From Pseudarthrobacter sulfonivorans (GTDB lineage Bacteria; Actinomycetota; Actinomycetes; Actinomycetales; Micrococcaceae), in contig NZ_JACXBW010000002.1 of assembly GCF_014712225.1 (NCBI RefSeq), positions 310,001-374,000 on the forward strand: a stretch of DNA of 64,000 bases. The letters are read 5' to 3'. Numbering within the stretch: the stretch's first letter is position 1; every line of letters starts with the position of its first letter. The position numbers were made by a program, and so were the translations under genes. The notes below the pieces were generated by a model, which worked only from the letters and a program-made list of their open reading frames with translations, was not told the origin of the DNA and searched no databases. Shown piece by piece: positions 31,893 through 40,958 of the stretch.

Positions 31893-32657
31893 TCAGTCCT
31901 GCACGGCAGCGGACAGAATTTGCTCCATCTTCTCTTGCAGGAACTCCTGCCCCTCAGCGCTCGGGTGTTCACCGTCCGGTCCCAGCAGGACGTCGGCGCG
32001 TCCGCTGAACCACTGCTCGGCTATGGGATCGACGAAATTCACGCCCATGGACTGCGCCGCCGAGGCCTCGACGTCTCGTACGTCGGCTAACCCCGGATCT
32101 GTCTCCTCGCTGCCGGACGGCGGGCCGACCGCCACCAGAACCGCGTCGGGGGCCAGGGACGAGGCGGCGGCGAAGGTCAGGACAGCAGCGTCCCGGAGTT
32201 CCTCCGGCCCGGCCCCCGTATCGTTGTCGGACCCGAAAAAAACAACCACGTCCGTGTGGGGGCTGACTGCTGCCTGGACTTCCATGGCGAACGTGTCCCC
32301 GTCATCACCGGCAACCAGGTAGCCGCTGCCGTTCTCTGCCGCATTGGTGACCTGCACCGTCTGCTGGTTGGACAGGTGTGCCGACTGAAGAAGCTCTGGC
32401 CACGCCTGCTCCGGCGAGGTTCCCAGCCCCGTGCTCAGGGAGTCCCCGATCACGACAACCCTGACCGTGGTGTCGGCGGGCCCTGAAGCCGGTCCGCTCG
32501 TTTCGACTGCGACCTGTGCGGTGCCCGTTGAGATTGGTTGAGCGGGCCCGGCCTGCCCCTGAGCGCTGGCAGTGGTGCATGCGCTGGTCACAAGAAGGAG
32601 CATCGCAGCACCGGATGCCTTCATCACGGCGAGGACGCGCGGCGACGACCCCTTCAT
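31893..32657 (-). CDS. SGNH/GDSL-type esterase lipoprotein
   Basis: The 254-residue protein from ATG 32657 (GGAGGGG five bases upstream) begins with a signal ending LLLVTSAC, a lipobox. The SGNH blocks are present: VVVIGDSLSTG with the nucleophile Ser, VVVFFGSDNDTG with the Asn/Gly positions, and GPDGEHPSAEG with the DxxH dyad. It would be an esterase or acetylhydrolase anchored outside the cell. The longer frame to 32747 would move the signal inside the protein and is rejected. It is a lone gene. Confidence 0.85.
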   Translation of the reverse strand: MKGSSPRVLAVMKASGAAMLLLVTSACTTASAQGQAGPAQPISTGTAQVAVETSGPASGPADTTVRVVVIGDSLSTGLGTSPEQAWPELLQSAHLSNQQTVQVTNAAENGSGYLVAGDDGDTFAMEVQAAVSPHTDVVVFFGSDNDTGAGPEELRDAAVLTFAAASSLAPDAVLVAVGPPSGSEETDPGLADVRDVEASAAQSMGVNFVDPIAEQWFSGRADVLLGPDGEHPSAEGQEFLQEKMEQILSAAVQD

Positions 32658-32833
32658 CCACCCCTCCAAGATCCCGGCGGTCAGGAAAACTAACGCAATC
32701 CGTGAAATATCCATGTTAACCCGACTGCCTGAAGGTAGCCGATCCACGGTCGGAAATCCCTTGCATGCGGGATGCCGAAGTTCAGCCCGGGGTGGTCAGG
32801 ACGAGTTGCTGTCCGCGAGGCCAAGGCGCCCGA

Positions 32834-33823
32834 TCAAATCAGAGCCGTGGCATTCGCGGGTGACCCGGTGCCGCCGGTGATGTTCAGCGGTTTGACGGTG
32901 ATGAAGGCATCCCACCGGCCGGCGCTGCGCATGTGGCGGGCAAGCGGGCCAAGCCGCCACAGCTCACCCAGGGGCATGCCGAGTTTGGCGAGCAGTTGCT
33001 GGTGCATCATGCCGTGGTCGTTGGGTGCGGAACCCAGGTAGGGGCTCGCGGGCACGGCGGGCAGGCACTCGAAGGCAAAGTTGTCGGCAGCAAGAAGGGC
33101 CAGGCGGTGGTCCCACGCCCAGGCAACAAAGCCCTCCGACTGGGCAATCCCAGTGGCCCGGCGGCTATCGCGGATCCTATGCTTTTCCTCCGGCCCCAGG
33201 CCCAGGAACCATTCGCACCAGCCGGTGTGAAGCATGAGGATGTCCCCGTGCCGGAGGCTGAGGGACTGCGCGGTGATTGCTGCTTCGATCAGGTCGAGGC
33301 CGAGGGGCTCACCTGCGGCATGGTCAATGGGGGCGCCCTGGCCGGTGCGGAATCCTTCAAGGTCCACCAGCACTCCTCTGCCAACAATGGGAAGGTCTGC
33401 CCATTCCTGGATGCCGAGATCCGGCGTGCCTTCGGTGATCCGTTCGTCAGGGGTGCCGTTGTAGAAGCCGACGTCGTCCGCCCGGCGGTGCCGCAGCCCG
33501 TCGATCTGGGTGGATCCCTGAAGGTAGTACCCGTCAAGGTAGTCGTCCCGGTGCGCCGGGTGCGAAGAGTAGATGGTGTGCCGCGGAGCTCCGCGCTTGA
33601 GCGACATTCCGGGGTCGAAAGCATCGGCCGGATAGTCCAGCCCAAGGGCCGTGCCGGTTCTGATGCAGTTCTTGGCTTCCAGCACCGCGCCCTCTGTGAT
33701 GAACGACGGCGTTCCGCGGGTTGGTTCCGGAAACAAGCCCCAGGAGGTCCCCGCCAGAGCGCCCTCCCTTTCCAGCAGGGCTGCGAAGGATGGATATGTT
33801 GCGTCCCGGCCAAGAGAGGTCAC
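32834..33823 (-). CDS. Cyclase-family (kynurenine-formamidase fold) metal hydrolase
   Basis: The 329-residue protein shows the cyclase fold seen in arylformamidases, isatin hydrolases and relatives. The usual HxGTHxDxPxH metal motif is replaced by LQGSTQIDGLRHR (STQ-D-GLRH type), a variant I associate with a subgroup of longer members. HTGWCEWF and the DNFAFECLP segment are also typical. GTG 33823 overlaps the upstream TGA, so it is the last gene of the carboxylate cluster operon. It may open a lactone, amide or imide ring formed in the pathway. Confidence 0.8.
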   Translation of the reverse strand: MTSLGRDATYPSFAALLEREGALAGTSWGLFPEPTRGTPSFITEGAVLEAKNCIRTGTALGLDYPADAFDPGMSLKRGAPRHTIYSSHPAHRDDYLDGYYLQGSTQIDGLRHRRADDVGFYNGTPDERITEGTPDLGIQEWADLPIVGRGVLVDLEGFRTGQGAPIDHAAGEPLGLDLIEAAITAQSLSLRHGDILMLHTGWCEWFLGLGPEEKHRIRDSRRATGIAQSEGFVAWAWDHRLALLAADNFAFECLPAVPASPYLGSAPNDHGMMHQQLLAKLGMPLGELWRLGPLARHMRSAGRWDAFITVKPLNITGGTGSPANATALI

Positions 33824-34074
33824 CGCGCCCCTGCTTTCTGTGGCTGCTCCTGGTTCTGATGCCGCCTGTAGCTCAGCAGGAAACCCGCAACCGCGCAGGC
33901 GGAGGCGGCAATGCACATCGGCGTTTTGACCGCTTCGTTGAGGAGTTCCAGCCAGCCCCCCTGGCCTGCGATCAAAGCCACGGCCTGGCCGATGACGAAC
34001 AGCACTCCGCCCAGGAGGAGTGCTGCCAGGGTCAGGACGAAGATGAATTCAATGGCCCTTCGGATCTTATGCAT
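33820..34074 (-). CDS. Small two-helix membrane protein beside TRAP-like permease
   Basis: The 84-residue protein has two membrane segments (about 10-33 and 50-67) separated by GQGGWLELLNEAVKT. Its place directly after the large permease gene (11 bp) suggests a cut-down equivalent of the TRAP small subunit DctQ, which normally has four segments. That is inference. It overlaps the cyclase gene downstream. No other family is recognised. Confidence 0.75.
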   Translation of the reverse strand: MHKIRRAIEFIFVLTLAALLLGGVLFVIGQAVALIAGQGGWLELLNEAVKTPMCIAASACAVAGFLLSYRRHQNQEQPQKAGAR

Positions 34075-34084
34075 GTGGTGTTCC

Positions 34085-35422
34085 TTAGATGGGCAGGATG
34101 CCGAGAATGATCAGGACGCCGATGCCGAGCAGCGGCAACGCGTAGTGGGTAAGCAGCCGGGCGAACGTCTTAATCGGATCTACGTCCGCGATGCCGCAGG
34201 CGACGTACAACGGAGCCCCTCCCGGCGGGACTGCGGCCTCGCAGGATGAGAAGACCAGGACGGCCACGGCCGCGGTGGTTGCCGGTACTCCGGCGGCGAC
34301 AAGCGTAGCGACACCCACGGTTCCGACGGCGGCCATGGTCGCGGTCGCGGACAGGGGCGCGGCCACCGCAATGACGATCAGGCCGATCAGGATCGCCAGG
34401 AGCCAGAGGGGCAGGTTCATCCCGTTCAACAGTGCGGTCATCTGCTTCGGCAAACCGGTTGCGGCCAGCGCGTTGGCTCCTGCAAAGGCGAAGACCACTG
34501 TGATGCCGACGATGCCGAAACGGGGTGCGGAACTCTGCAGGAGCGCCCACCAGGCCCGTCCGCCGCGGGGGAGCTTGCTTCGGCCCAGCAGGATGCCGGT
34601 GATGATCAGGACCACCGGGATCCAGATGATGACGCTGACGGATTTGGTGATGTCCCCGCCGGTCCAGTCCGACAGCGCCCTGGCGGTGGCGCCGGTGGTC
34701 ATGACCAGCGGAATGGCCACCACGATGAACAGCAGCAGGGTGGCCCAGCCGCGGCCGAACGCTGAACCCACAGAGAGACGGTGTGCGGCGTCCAGCGGTG
34801 TCATCCCGCTTCTGCGGACCAGCAGCCAGGTAACGATGAGCCGGTGCAGGAAGCACCACAAACCACCGAACAGCAGCGGCAGGACGAGCGCATTGATGTC
34901 CAGCAGTGGCCCCACTGTGGCGGACCCGACGAGGACAAACATCGAAGCGCTGAACGGAAAAGTGATTCCCATGCCCGCATTGCCGGCCACAAGTGTTGCC
35001 GCAGAGGGCTTGTCCAGCCGGGACTTTTCCATCCAGGGGATGGTGACCGACCCGACCGTCGCCGCGATGGCGGCTTGGTTGTGGACTACCCCGCCCAGGC
35101 CCGCCGACGCCACGGTGGACACCCATGCCGGTCCGCCTTTGACTCCGCCGATAAGGGCGTTGAGGAGGTCGATCAGCCGGTCGAGCACGCCCGTCTTGTC
35201 CAGCAGGTATCCCATGAAAACGAACGCCATGGTTGCGTAGACGATTTCGTCGGTGATGGCCGAGTACAGTGCCGTCCACCCGATCTGGCCTGCTGCGGCA
35301 CCGGTGAACGGGAGCACAACCAGGAATCCGAGGATCATGGCCTCCCCCACGCTGCGCTTGATCAGGGTGGTCCACAGCAGGATGACGGTCAGGTAGGCCC
35401 CAAGTGCCCAAATGCCGATCAT
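34085..35422 (-). CDS. TRAP-type large permease (DctM-like)
   Basis: The 445-residue protein has about twelve membrane segments. The two inverted halves carry AGLGGVVHNQAAIAATVGSVTIPWM and SSCEAAVPPGGAPLYVACGIADVDPIKTFARLL, the DctM-type re-entrant loop regions. It should import a carboxylate with sodium. No DctP binding-protein gene is in the cluster, although a TctC protein is, so this system is incomplete as a classical TRAP transporter. A related family of TRAP-like or ion-transporter permeases is possible. Confidence 0.75.
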   Translation of the reverse strand: MIGIWALGAYLTVILLWTTLIKRSVGEAMILGFLVVLPFTGAAAGQIGWTALYSAITDEIVYATMAFVFMGYLLDKTGVLDRLIDLLNALIGGVKGGPAWVSTVASAGLGGVVHNQAAIAATVGSVTIPWMEKSRLDKPSAATLVAGNAGMGITFPFSASMFVLVGSATVGPLLDINALVLPLLFGGLWCFLHRLIVTWLLVRRSGMTPLDAAHRLSVGSAFGRGWATLLLFIVVAIPLVMTTGATARALSDWTGGDITKSVSVIIWIPVVLIITGILLGRSKLPRGGRAWWALLQSSAPRFGIVGITVVFAFAGANALAATGLPKQMTALLNGMNLPLWLLAILIGLIVIAVAAPLSATATMAAVGTVGVATLVAAGVPATTAAVAVLVFSSCEAAVPPGGAPLYVACGIADVDPIKTFARLLTHYALPLLGIGVLIILGILPI

Positions 35423-35501
35423 GCTGCTGCTCCTGATGGCGGAGTGCCGGTGGTGTGGTTAGTCATGTGCTTCCTGTTCATGATTGTGCCCCAGTGTTGG
35501 G

Positions 35502-36281
35502 TCAGCGCAAGGCCGGCGCAGTTTCCTGCGCCATGCGGGCGAGGGCGGCGGCCGATGCGGTGGTCATCTCGGCCGGGACTCCGAGGTCGGAGAGGTAGCT
35601 CGCGGTGTCCTGCATTTCCTTGGAACGGCGGACTGCGTGCTTGGCCGTGCCGGTAAGGAACCTGTCGATGACTGCCTGGCCGTCGCCGGCCAGCTGGCCT
35701 GCGATCTGGGACCGGATCCACTCTTCGAGACCGGCCGCCTTACCCGCCGTGACGGCCTCGACGACGACGGAGGCGAGGCCCTTCATCAGGACGCTGCGCA
35801 GGAGCTTGTGTGCCATGGCCGCACCGGGTTCCCCCTCCGCAATCTCGACCTCCACACCCAACGGGGCCAGCAGATCGGCAACTGCCTGTGCCCCTGGCCC
35901 GCTCACCATCAGGGGAGTCTTCTCCCCCAGCGCGGAGACGGGGCCGAGGATCGCGACGTCGGCGAAGTCGGCTTTGGTGGGAAGCTGGCCGAGCTGGTTC
36001 ATGACGCCCGGCGAGGAAGAGGTGAAGTCTGCATAGCAGCTGCCCTGCTCCAAGACCGGAAGGCATTCCTGCGCGACGCTCCGCGCTGCGGCGGCTCCTG
36101 TCATGACCAGGACGATGTCAGTCCCGGCGCAGGCCTCGGCTGCGGTGGCTGCACGGGTGACGCCGGCAGGAGTGGACGGGGCAACGGGGTCAAACCCGGT
36201 GACCTGGTGGCCGGCTTCGATGAGTGCCGAAGCGTAAGTGGCTCCGGCCTCGCCGAGGCCTATGACGGTGCACGCTGTCAT
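35502..36281 (-). CDS. NAD-binding 6-phosphogluconate dehydrogenase-like protein (DUF1932)
   Basis: The 259-residue protein begins with the Rossmann motif TVIGLGEAGATYASALIEAGHQVTGFD. Its C-terminal half (about 190-255, MKGLASVVVEAVTAGKAAGLEEWI and later) matches the DUF1932 helical domain found with hydroxyacid dehydrogenases of the beta-hydroxyacid family. It probably oxidises or reduces a hydroxy-acid in the pathway. The gene sits between RraA and the TRAP-like permease in the same operon. Confidence 0.82.
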   Translation of the reverse strand: MTACTVIGLGEAGATYASALIEAGHQVTGFDPVAPSTPAGVTRAATAAEACAGTDIVLVMTGAAAARSVAQECLPVLEQGSCYADFTSSSPGVMNQLGQLPTKADFADVAILGPVSALGEKTPLMVSGPGAQAVADLLAPLGVEVEIAEGEPGAAMAHKLLRSVLMKGLASVVVEAVTAGKAAGLEEWIRSQIAGQLAGDGQAVIDRFLTGTAKHAVRRSKEMQDTASYLSDLGVPAEMTTASAAALARMAQETAPALR

Positions 36282-36302
36282 GATTTTCTCTGTCTTTCTT
36301 GC

Positions 36303-36932
36303 TTAGTGGCGGGCAGCGACGATGGCTTGCCGGCGGCTGGTTTCGTCCGTGAACACTGCTTCCGCAGCGTCGGCTACGGCGGCCGCCTGTTCGCGGGGAA
36401 TGACCACGACACCGTCCGAGTCGCCGATGATCACGTCGCCCGGAAGAACAGGCACGCCGCCGAAGGCGAGCGGCGTTCCCAGCCGGAAGGGTCCGTTCTT
36501 GTAAGGCCCCGCGGGTGTAGTAGCCCGGGCAAAGACGGGCATGCCGATTTCAGCCAGCGCCTCGGCGTCGCGCGCTGCCCCGTCCAATGCGAAACCGGCA
36601 ATGCCGAGGTTGATGGCGCGCTCGCCGATGAGTTCCCCGAGAAGGGCGCGCGACTCATCCCCGCCGCCGGCGACAACAATGACGTCTCCGGGCCGGGCGT
36701 GCTCGAGCGCCTTATGGATGCCCTGGTTGTCCCCGGGACGTGTCCACACGGTGAAGGCGGGCCCGGCCAGCCGGGCTCCGGGCCAGATCGCCTGGATCGC
36801 GGAGTGCGCCACGCCGAGGCGGTCCACGGCATCGCCGATGTTGGCCGCGGGGAGCTTGGCGAGCCGCTCCACGACATCCCTGTCAGGGCGGGGAAAGTCG
36901 GCGTCGGTGGTGGCAAGTGCTGGGGTTGTCAT
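36303..36932 (-). CDS. RraA-like aldolase/demethylmenaquinone-methyltransferase-fold protein
   Basis: The 209-residue protein matches RraA/HMG-aldolase proteins in length and motifs: NIGDAVDRLGV, GDVIVVAGGGDESRALLGEL, GFALDGAARDAEAL and GDVIIGDSDGVVVIP. Members cleave 4-hydroxy-4-methyl- or 4-carboxy-2-oxoglutarate to pyruvate, or bind RNase E. In a cluster with carboxylate transporters and a dehydrogenase, an aldolase role is more likely. The aspartates for magnesium binding (in DGAARD) are present. Confidence 0.82.
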   Translation of the reverse strand: MTTPALATTDADFPRPDRDVVERLAKLPAANIGDAVDRLGVAHSAIQAIWPGARLAGPAFTVWTRPGDNQGIHKALEHARPGDVIVVAGGGDESRALLGELIGERAINLGIAGFALDGAARDAEALAEIGMPVFARATTPAGPYKNGPFRLGTPLAFGGVPVLPGDVIIGDSDGVVVIPREQAAAVADAAEAVFTDETSRRQAIVAARH

Positions 36933-36962
36933 GGTTTTTTCTTCCGTCGGGTAGCGGGATGG

Positions 36963-37967
36963 TTAGTCTTTTTTCTGGACCAGCGGGAGGACCTTCTTGA
37001 AGTCCTCTTCCTGTCCGGCCCAGAACTGCTTGTAGTCATCGCCGGAGAGGTAGCTGGTCTGCAGTCCAAGGGCGCTCATCTTTTCCTTGACCGTGGGGTC
37101 TTCGATGGCTTTCTGGATGGCGGCTTCGAGTTTCTTGGTGACGGCTTCGGGCAGCCCGGCCGGGGCGGAGTAGCCGCGGGCGGTGCCGGCTTCGAGGTCG
37201 TAGCCTGATTCCTTGAACGTGGGGACCTCCGGGAGTGAGGGTGCCCGCTCGGACGTCATGACGCCCAGGACGCGTGCCTTGCCCTGCTTGGTCAGGTCGG
37301 TCACGTCACTGACGTTGGCGACGAGGATATCCACGTGCTTGCCGAGGAACGCGGTGGTGGCCTGGGAAGCGCCTTCGGAGAAGTGGACCGGGGCGAATTC
37401 AGCGCCGGTGCCTTCCTGGATCTGCGCCAGGGCGAAGTGTTCGCCGGTCTGCAGCCCCGTGGTGCTGGCCGTCATGGACTTCGGGTTGGCTTTGGCCGCG
37501 TCCAGGAGGTCCTTCAGCGTCTTGTAGGGGCTGTCGGGCTGCACAGCGATGACAGTGGGGTCGATTACCTGGCGGCCGAGCGGCTGGAAGGTGTCGCGGG
37601 TGTACTTAGCGCCGCGGGCGGGATCCAGGGGTGAGACGACGACCGACGGCGAACCGGTAGCGCCGATGGTGTATCCATCGGGCTTGGCGCTGGTCAGCTG
37701 GGTGTAGCCGATTTGGCCGCCGGCGCCCGGCTTGTTGATGACTTCGACGTTGGTGCCGAGTTCCTTTTCCAGAATGGGCTGCATCAGCCGGGCAGCCGTG
37801 TCCACCGCGCCGCCCGAGGAGAAGGCGACGACCAGGTCGATGGATTTGCCCTTCTTCGGGAAATCGTCAGCGGAGGCGGTTTTGGCTCCGGCGTTGGCGC
37901 CACAGCCGGTAAGGGCGATCAGGGTTGCGGCTGCGAGGGCGGTGCCGATGCGTGAACGGGTTTTCAT
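36963..37967 (-). CDS. TctC-type substrate-binding lipoprotein of a TTT transporter
   Basis: The 334-residue protein has a lipoprotein signal ending LIALTGCGA. The mature part has IDLVVAFSSGGAVDTAARLM and VEVINKPGAGGQIGYTQL, the loops that hold a carboxylate in TctC/Bug-family proteins, and ends with a lysine-rich tail. It delivers the substrate to TctAB. AAGGAGAAG precedes ATG 37967. It follows the TctA gene by 60 bp, so the three TTT genes are cotranscribed. Confidence 0.92.
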   Translation of the reverse strand: MKTRSRIGTALAAATLIALTGCGANAGAKTASADDFPKKGKSIDLVVAFSSGGAVDTAARLMQPILEKELGTNVEVINKPGAGGQIGYTQLTSAKPDGYTIGATGSPSVVVSPLDPARGAKYTRDTFQPLGRQVIDPTVIAVQPDSPYKTLKDLLDAAKANPKSMTASTTGLQTGEHFALAQIQEGTGAEFAPVHFSEGASQATTAFLGKHVDILVANVSDVTDLTKQGKARVLGVMTSERAPSLPEVPTFKESGYDLEAGTARGYSAPAGLPEAVTKKLEAAIQKAIEDPTVKEKMSALGLQTSYLSGDDYKQFWAGQEEDFKKVLPLVQKKD

Positions 37968-38027
37968 GGTTCTTCTCCTTTGAAGAGATACGTGGGGTGC
38001 GGTTGGTCGGGTGGGTGGGCAGGAGGG

Positions 38028-39530
38028 TCAGGCTTCGGGGTCCTCGGTGAGGGCCTTGGGTTTGCGGACCTTAAGCAGGGGGCTGCAGATGATCAGCACT
38101 CCCAGACCGATGAGGACTGCCGAGATGGGACGGCTGGTGAAAATGCTGAAGTCGCCCTGGGAAATCTCAAGCGACTCGCGCAATGAACGCTCCATCAGCG
38201 GCCCGAGTACCAGGGTGAGGACCATCGGTGCGAGCGGGATGTCCAGGTTCCTCAGGGCGAGACCAAGCAGACCAAAGCCGATCATCACGAAAACGTCGAA
38301 GACGTCGAAGTTGATGGTGTAGGCACCAATGACCATGAACAGCAGGATCAGGGCGGTCAGGATAGGGGTGGGGACGCGCAGGATGGAGGTCCAGAGGCCG
38401 ACAAGGGGGACGTTGAGCAGCAGCAGAAGCACGTTGCCGATGAAGAGGCTGGCGATGATGGCCCAGGCGATGTCGGAATGCTCGGTGAACAGGGCGGGCC
38501 CGGGAGTAAGGCCCTGCTGGAGGAATGCGCCCATCAGCACTGCGATGGTGGGGGACGCCGGGATGCCGAGCGTGAACAGCGGAATCAGGGCCGCGTTGGC
38601 ATGGGCGTTGTTTGCCGTTTCCGGACCTGCCACGCCTTCCACCGCGCCCTTGCCCAGTTCATTGCGGAAGCGGGAGAACTTCTTTTCCGCGGCGTAGGAC
38701 AGCAGGGAGGATACCGATCCGGTCATGCCGGGGATGAGGCCCAAGCCGAAGCCGACACCGGTGCCGCGTGCCATGGCCGGGGCGCTGCGGCGCCATTCAG
38801 TACGTGACGGGAGCAGCGAGCGCATGCCGGGGGCGTGCACCAGGGGCGTCTTCGAGTTCTTGCGGTAGGAGAGGATCTCGGAGAGCCCGAACACACCGAC
38901 GATGACGGCCACGAAACTGACGCCGTCCAGGAGCCGGTCCATCCCAAAGGTGAAGCGCGGTGCCCCGGCGACGGGGTCGATGCCGACCATGGAGATGAGC
39001 AGGCCCAGTGCTCCGGAGATGAGGGCTTTGACCATGGATTTTCCGGCCAGGGCAACAAGCAGGGAGATACCGACGACCATCAGGGCGAAGAACTCCGGCG
39101 GCCCGACGAGCAGTCCCAGTTCACCCAGCGGTTTGGCGGCCGCGACCAGGCCGATGGTGGCGACGGTTCCGCCAACGAAGGATCCGACGGCTGCCAGGGT
39201 CAGTGCGGCCCCGGCCCGGCCGAGCTTGGTCATCGCGTAGCCGTCGATGGTGGTGATGGCAGAGGATGCCTCCCCGGGGGTGTTCAACAGGACGCTGGTA
39301 ATCGTTCCGCCGTACTGGGTGCCATAGAAGATGGCGCACAGCATGATGATTGAGCCGGTTGGATCCAGATTCAAGGTGAGCGGGATAAGCAGGGCGACGC
39401 CGGCTACAGGTCCGACGCCGGGAAGCACACCGATGATGGTGCCGAGGAGGCAGCCCAGGAAGGCAAAAATCAGGTTCTGCCAGGTCATAGCGGCGGCGAA
39501 GCCGCCGAGCAGTTCGTTGAGGGTGTCCAC
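38028..39530 (-). CDS. TctA-type large membrane subunit of a TTT transporter
   Basis: The 500-residue protein has about twelve membrane segments. GVLPGVGPVAGVALLIPLTLNLDPTGSIIMLCAIFYGTQYGGTITSVLLNTPGEASSAITTIDGY is the unmistakable TctA signature, repeated in a looser form (GLIPGMTGSVSSLL) in the second half. It forms the ion-driven pathway for the carboxylate. It begins two bases after the TctB stop, so coupling is tight. Confidence 0.95.
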   Translation of the reverse strand: MDTLNELLGGFAAAMTWQNLIFAFLGCLLGTIIGVLPGVGPVAGVALLIPLTLNLDPTGSIIMLCAIFYGTQYGGTITSVLLNTPGEASSAITTIDGYAMTKLGRAGAALTLAAVGSFVGGTVATIGLVAAAKPLGELGLLVGPPEFFALMVVGISLLVALAGKSMVKALISGALGLLISMVGIDPVAGAPRFTFGMDRLLDGVSFVAVIVGVFGLSEILSYRKNSKTPLVHAPGMRSLLPSRTEWRRSAPAMARGTGVGFGLGLIPGMTGSVSSLLSYAAEKKFSRFRNELGKGAVEGVAGPETANNAHANAALIPLFTLGIPASPTIAVLMGAFLQQGLTPGPALFTEHSDIAWAIIASLFIGNVLLLLLNVPLVGLWTSILRVPTPILTALILLFMVIGAYTINFDVFDVFVMIGFGLLGLALRNLDIPLAPMVLTLVLGPLMERSLRESLEISQGDFSIFTSRPISAVLIGLGVLIICSPLLKVRKPKALTEDPEA

Positions 39531-39532
39531 GT

Positions 39533-40036
39533 TCAGAATCCGATCAGGTTCAACGGTGTAAATGCCGAGACGGGAAGCGCAACGTTCAGGCCATAGTTGA
39601 AGGCATAGAACGCGCCGACGCTTCCGGCGAGGGCGATGATCAGCGAGGACAGCCAGGTGCGCTGCCCGCGCAGTTTCAGGTGGTACAGCAGGAACAGGAA
39701 CATGCTCAGCTGGAAGCCCAGCAGGTCCATGAGCAACGCGAGGACAACTAGGCTGACCACCACGCTGATCACAACGCCCCTGTCGATGCCTTCGGCCGCC
39801 GCACTGGGCCGGCGCAGCTCCTGGACAAGCCAGAGTGCCGACATGCTCACCAGCACTCCGCCCATCGCAAAGGGGAAGAGTCCGGGGCCGGGACCGAGGC
39901 TGGTCCAGAGGCCCAGGGAGGCCGAGCTGACCAGCACATACAGGCCGACGGCGGTAAACGCGCCGATGCCCGTCAGCACGGAAGGAGCCACTCGTGCGGC
40001 ACTTTCCGGTTTCGTCATGAGTGACTCCGTTGTCAT
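39533..40036 (-). CDS. TctB-type small membrane subunit
   Basis: The 167-residue protein has four membrane segments (about 18-40, 50-68, 90-125 and 134-155), as expected for TctB, the small subunit of tripartite tricarboxylate transporters. AAGGA precedes ATG 40036; a second start at 40018 with GGAG is possible. It is the first gene of the operon, directly across from the IclR gene. Confidence 0.88.
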   Translation of the reverse strand: MTTESLMTKPESAARVAPSVLTGIGAFTAVGLYVLVSSASLGLWTSLGPGPGLFPFAMGGVLVSMSALWLVQELRRPSAAAEGIDRGVVISVVVSLVVLALLMDLLGFQLSMFLFLLYHLKLRGQRTWLSSLIIALAGSVGAFYAFNYGLNVALPVSAFTPLNLIGF

Positions 40037-40059
40037 CGGGTTCCTTACTGGGTTCCGTA

Positions 40060-40152
40060 TTTCATTTCATAGAATGAAACTATGTTGCGTACAGAGAAAT
40101 AGTGACAGCAGACACATCCACTGTCAAGCGCGTGGAGTTACATAGAATGAAA
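40060..40152. promoter_or_regulatory. IclR operator sites in the divergent spacer
   Basis: TTTCAT-N8-ATGAAA (40060-40079) is an inverted repeat next to the tctB promoter. Its right half CATAGAATGAAA (40068-40079) recurs exactly at 40141-40152, three bases before the IclR start. The second copy overlaps a TAGAAT -10 (40144-40149) with TGTCAA (40122-40127) as -35. Confidence 0.6.
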
Positions 40153-40154
40153 GG

Positions 40155-40958
40155 ATGACGACGGTGACCTCCACACACTCGGGCAGTTCCGCGGAAGACG
40201 GCCCGAAGGCCTCGAACATGCGCTCGCTCTCGAGGGCCATGGAGGTATTCGCTGAGCTCCAACGCGCGGAGCGCCCCCAGCGGCTCAGCGATCTGGCCAG
40301 GACCTGCGGCATGAGCCTGCCGACGACGCTGAGGATCCTCCGCGTGCTCCAGGACTTCGGCATGGTCAGCCAGACGGACAAGTCCTACCGGATCGGACCG
40401 GCGGTCCTGCCCGCCGCCCGCAGCTTCCTGGAGAACGACCCCCTCGTCGTCTCCGCCCGTCCCGTCCTGCAGCAGGTCGCCTCGCAGACCGGGCTTACCG
40501 CGTCGCTGTATACCCGCCTTGGATTTGAGCGCATCCTGGTGGCCCGCGTCGACGGCGAAGCTCCGCTGCGCTACGACCTCCCGCTCGGCAAGCGGCTGCC
40601 CCTCACACTCGGCGCGGCGGGCAAGATCCTGCTTGCATCGGCGTCCGACGACGAGCTCCGGCAAGCGGTGTCCGCGGCGATCGCGGCCGGCCAGGAGGAC
40701 GCCGGCTTAACCGCCGAAGTCCTGCGGTCCCGGCTGCCGGAGCCCGGCGCCGATTACGCCTACTCTGCGGATGAGCGGGCCACAGGAGTCTTGTCTGTGG
40801 CCGTCGCGGTGCCGAACAGGGCGGGGCGGCCGAGTGAGTCCATCTCCCTCACGAGCCCCGTGGAGGCAGCAAGCGAAGCCACGCTGAAAGCCGGGATCCC
40901 TGAGCTTCGACGCGCGGCCGGGCGGCTTTCAGAGCTCCTCGAAGGATCCGTCTACTAG
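40155..40958 (+). CDS. IclR-family transcriptional regulator
   Basis: The 267-residue protein has an IclR winged helix (about 20-85, LSRAMEVFAELQRAERPQRLSDLARTCGMSLPTTLRILRVLQDFGMV) and the C-terminal ligand domain (about 95-260, with PLRYDLPLGKRLPLTLGAAGKILLA). Such proteins sense carboxylic acids and control adjacent transport and catabolic genes. It is divergent from the eight-gene cluster, with shared operator sites. No usable ribosome binding site precedes ATG 40155 and the -10 lies 5 bases upstream, so the message may be leaderless. Confidence 0.88.
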   Translation: MTTVTSTHSGSSAEDGPKASNMRSLSRAMEVFAELQRAERPQRLSDLARTCGMSLPTTLRILRVLQDFGMVSQTDKSYRIGPAVLPAARSFLENDPLVVSARPVLQQVASQTGLTASLYTRLGFERILVARVDGEAPLRYDLPLGKRLPLTLGAAGKILLASASDDELRQAVSAAIAAGQEDAGLTAEVLRSRLPEPGADYAYSADERATGVLSVAVAVPNRAGRPSESISLTSPVEAASEATLKAGIPELRRAAGRLSELLEGSVY

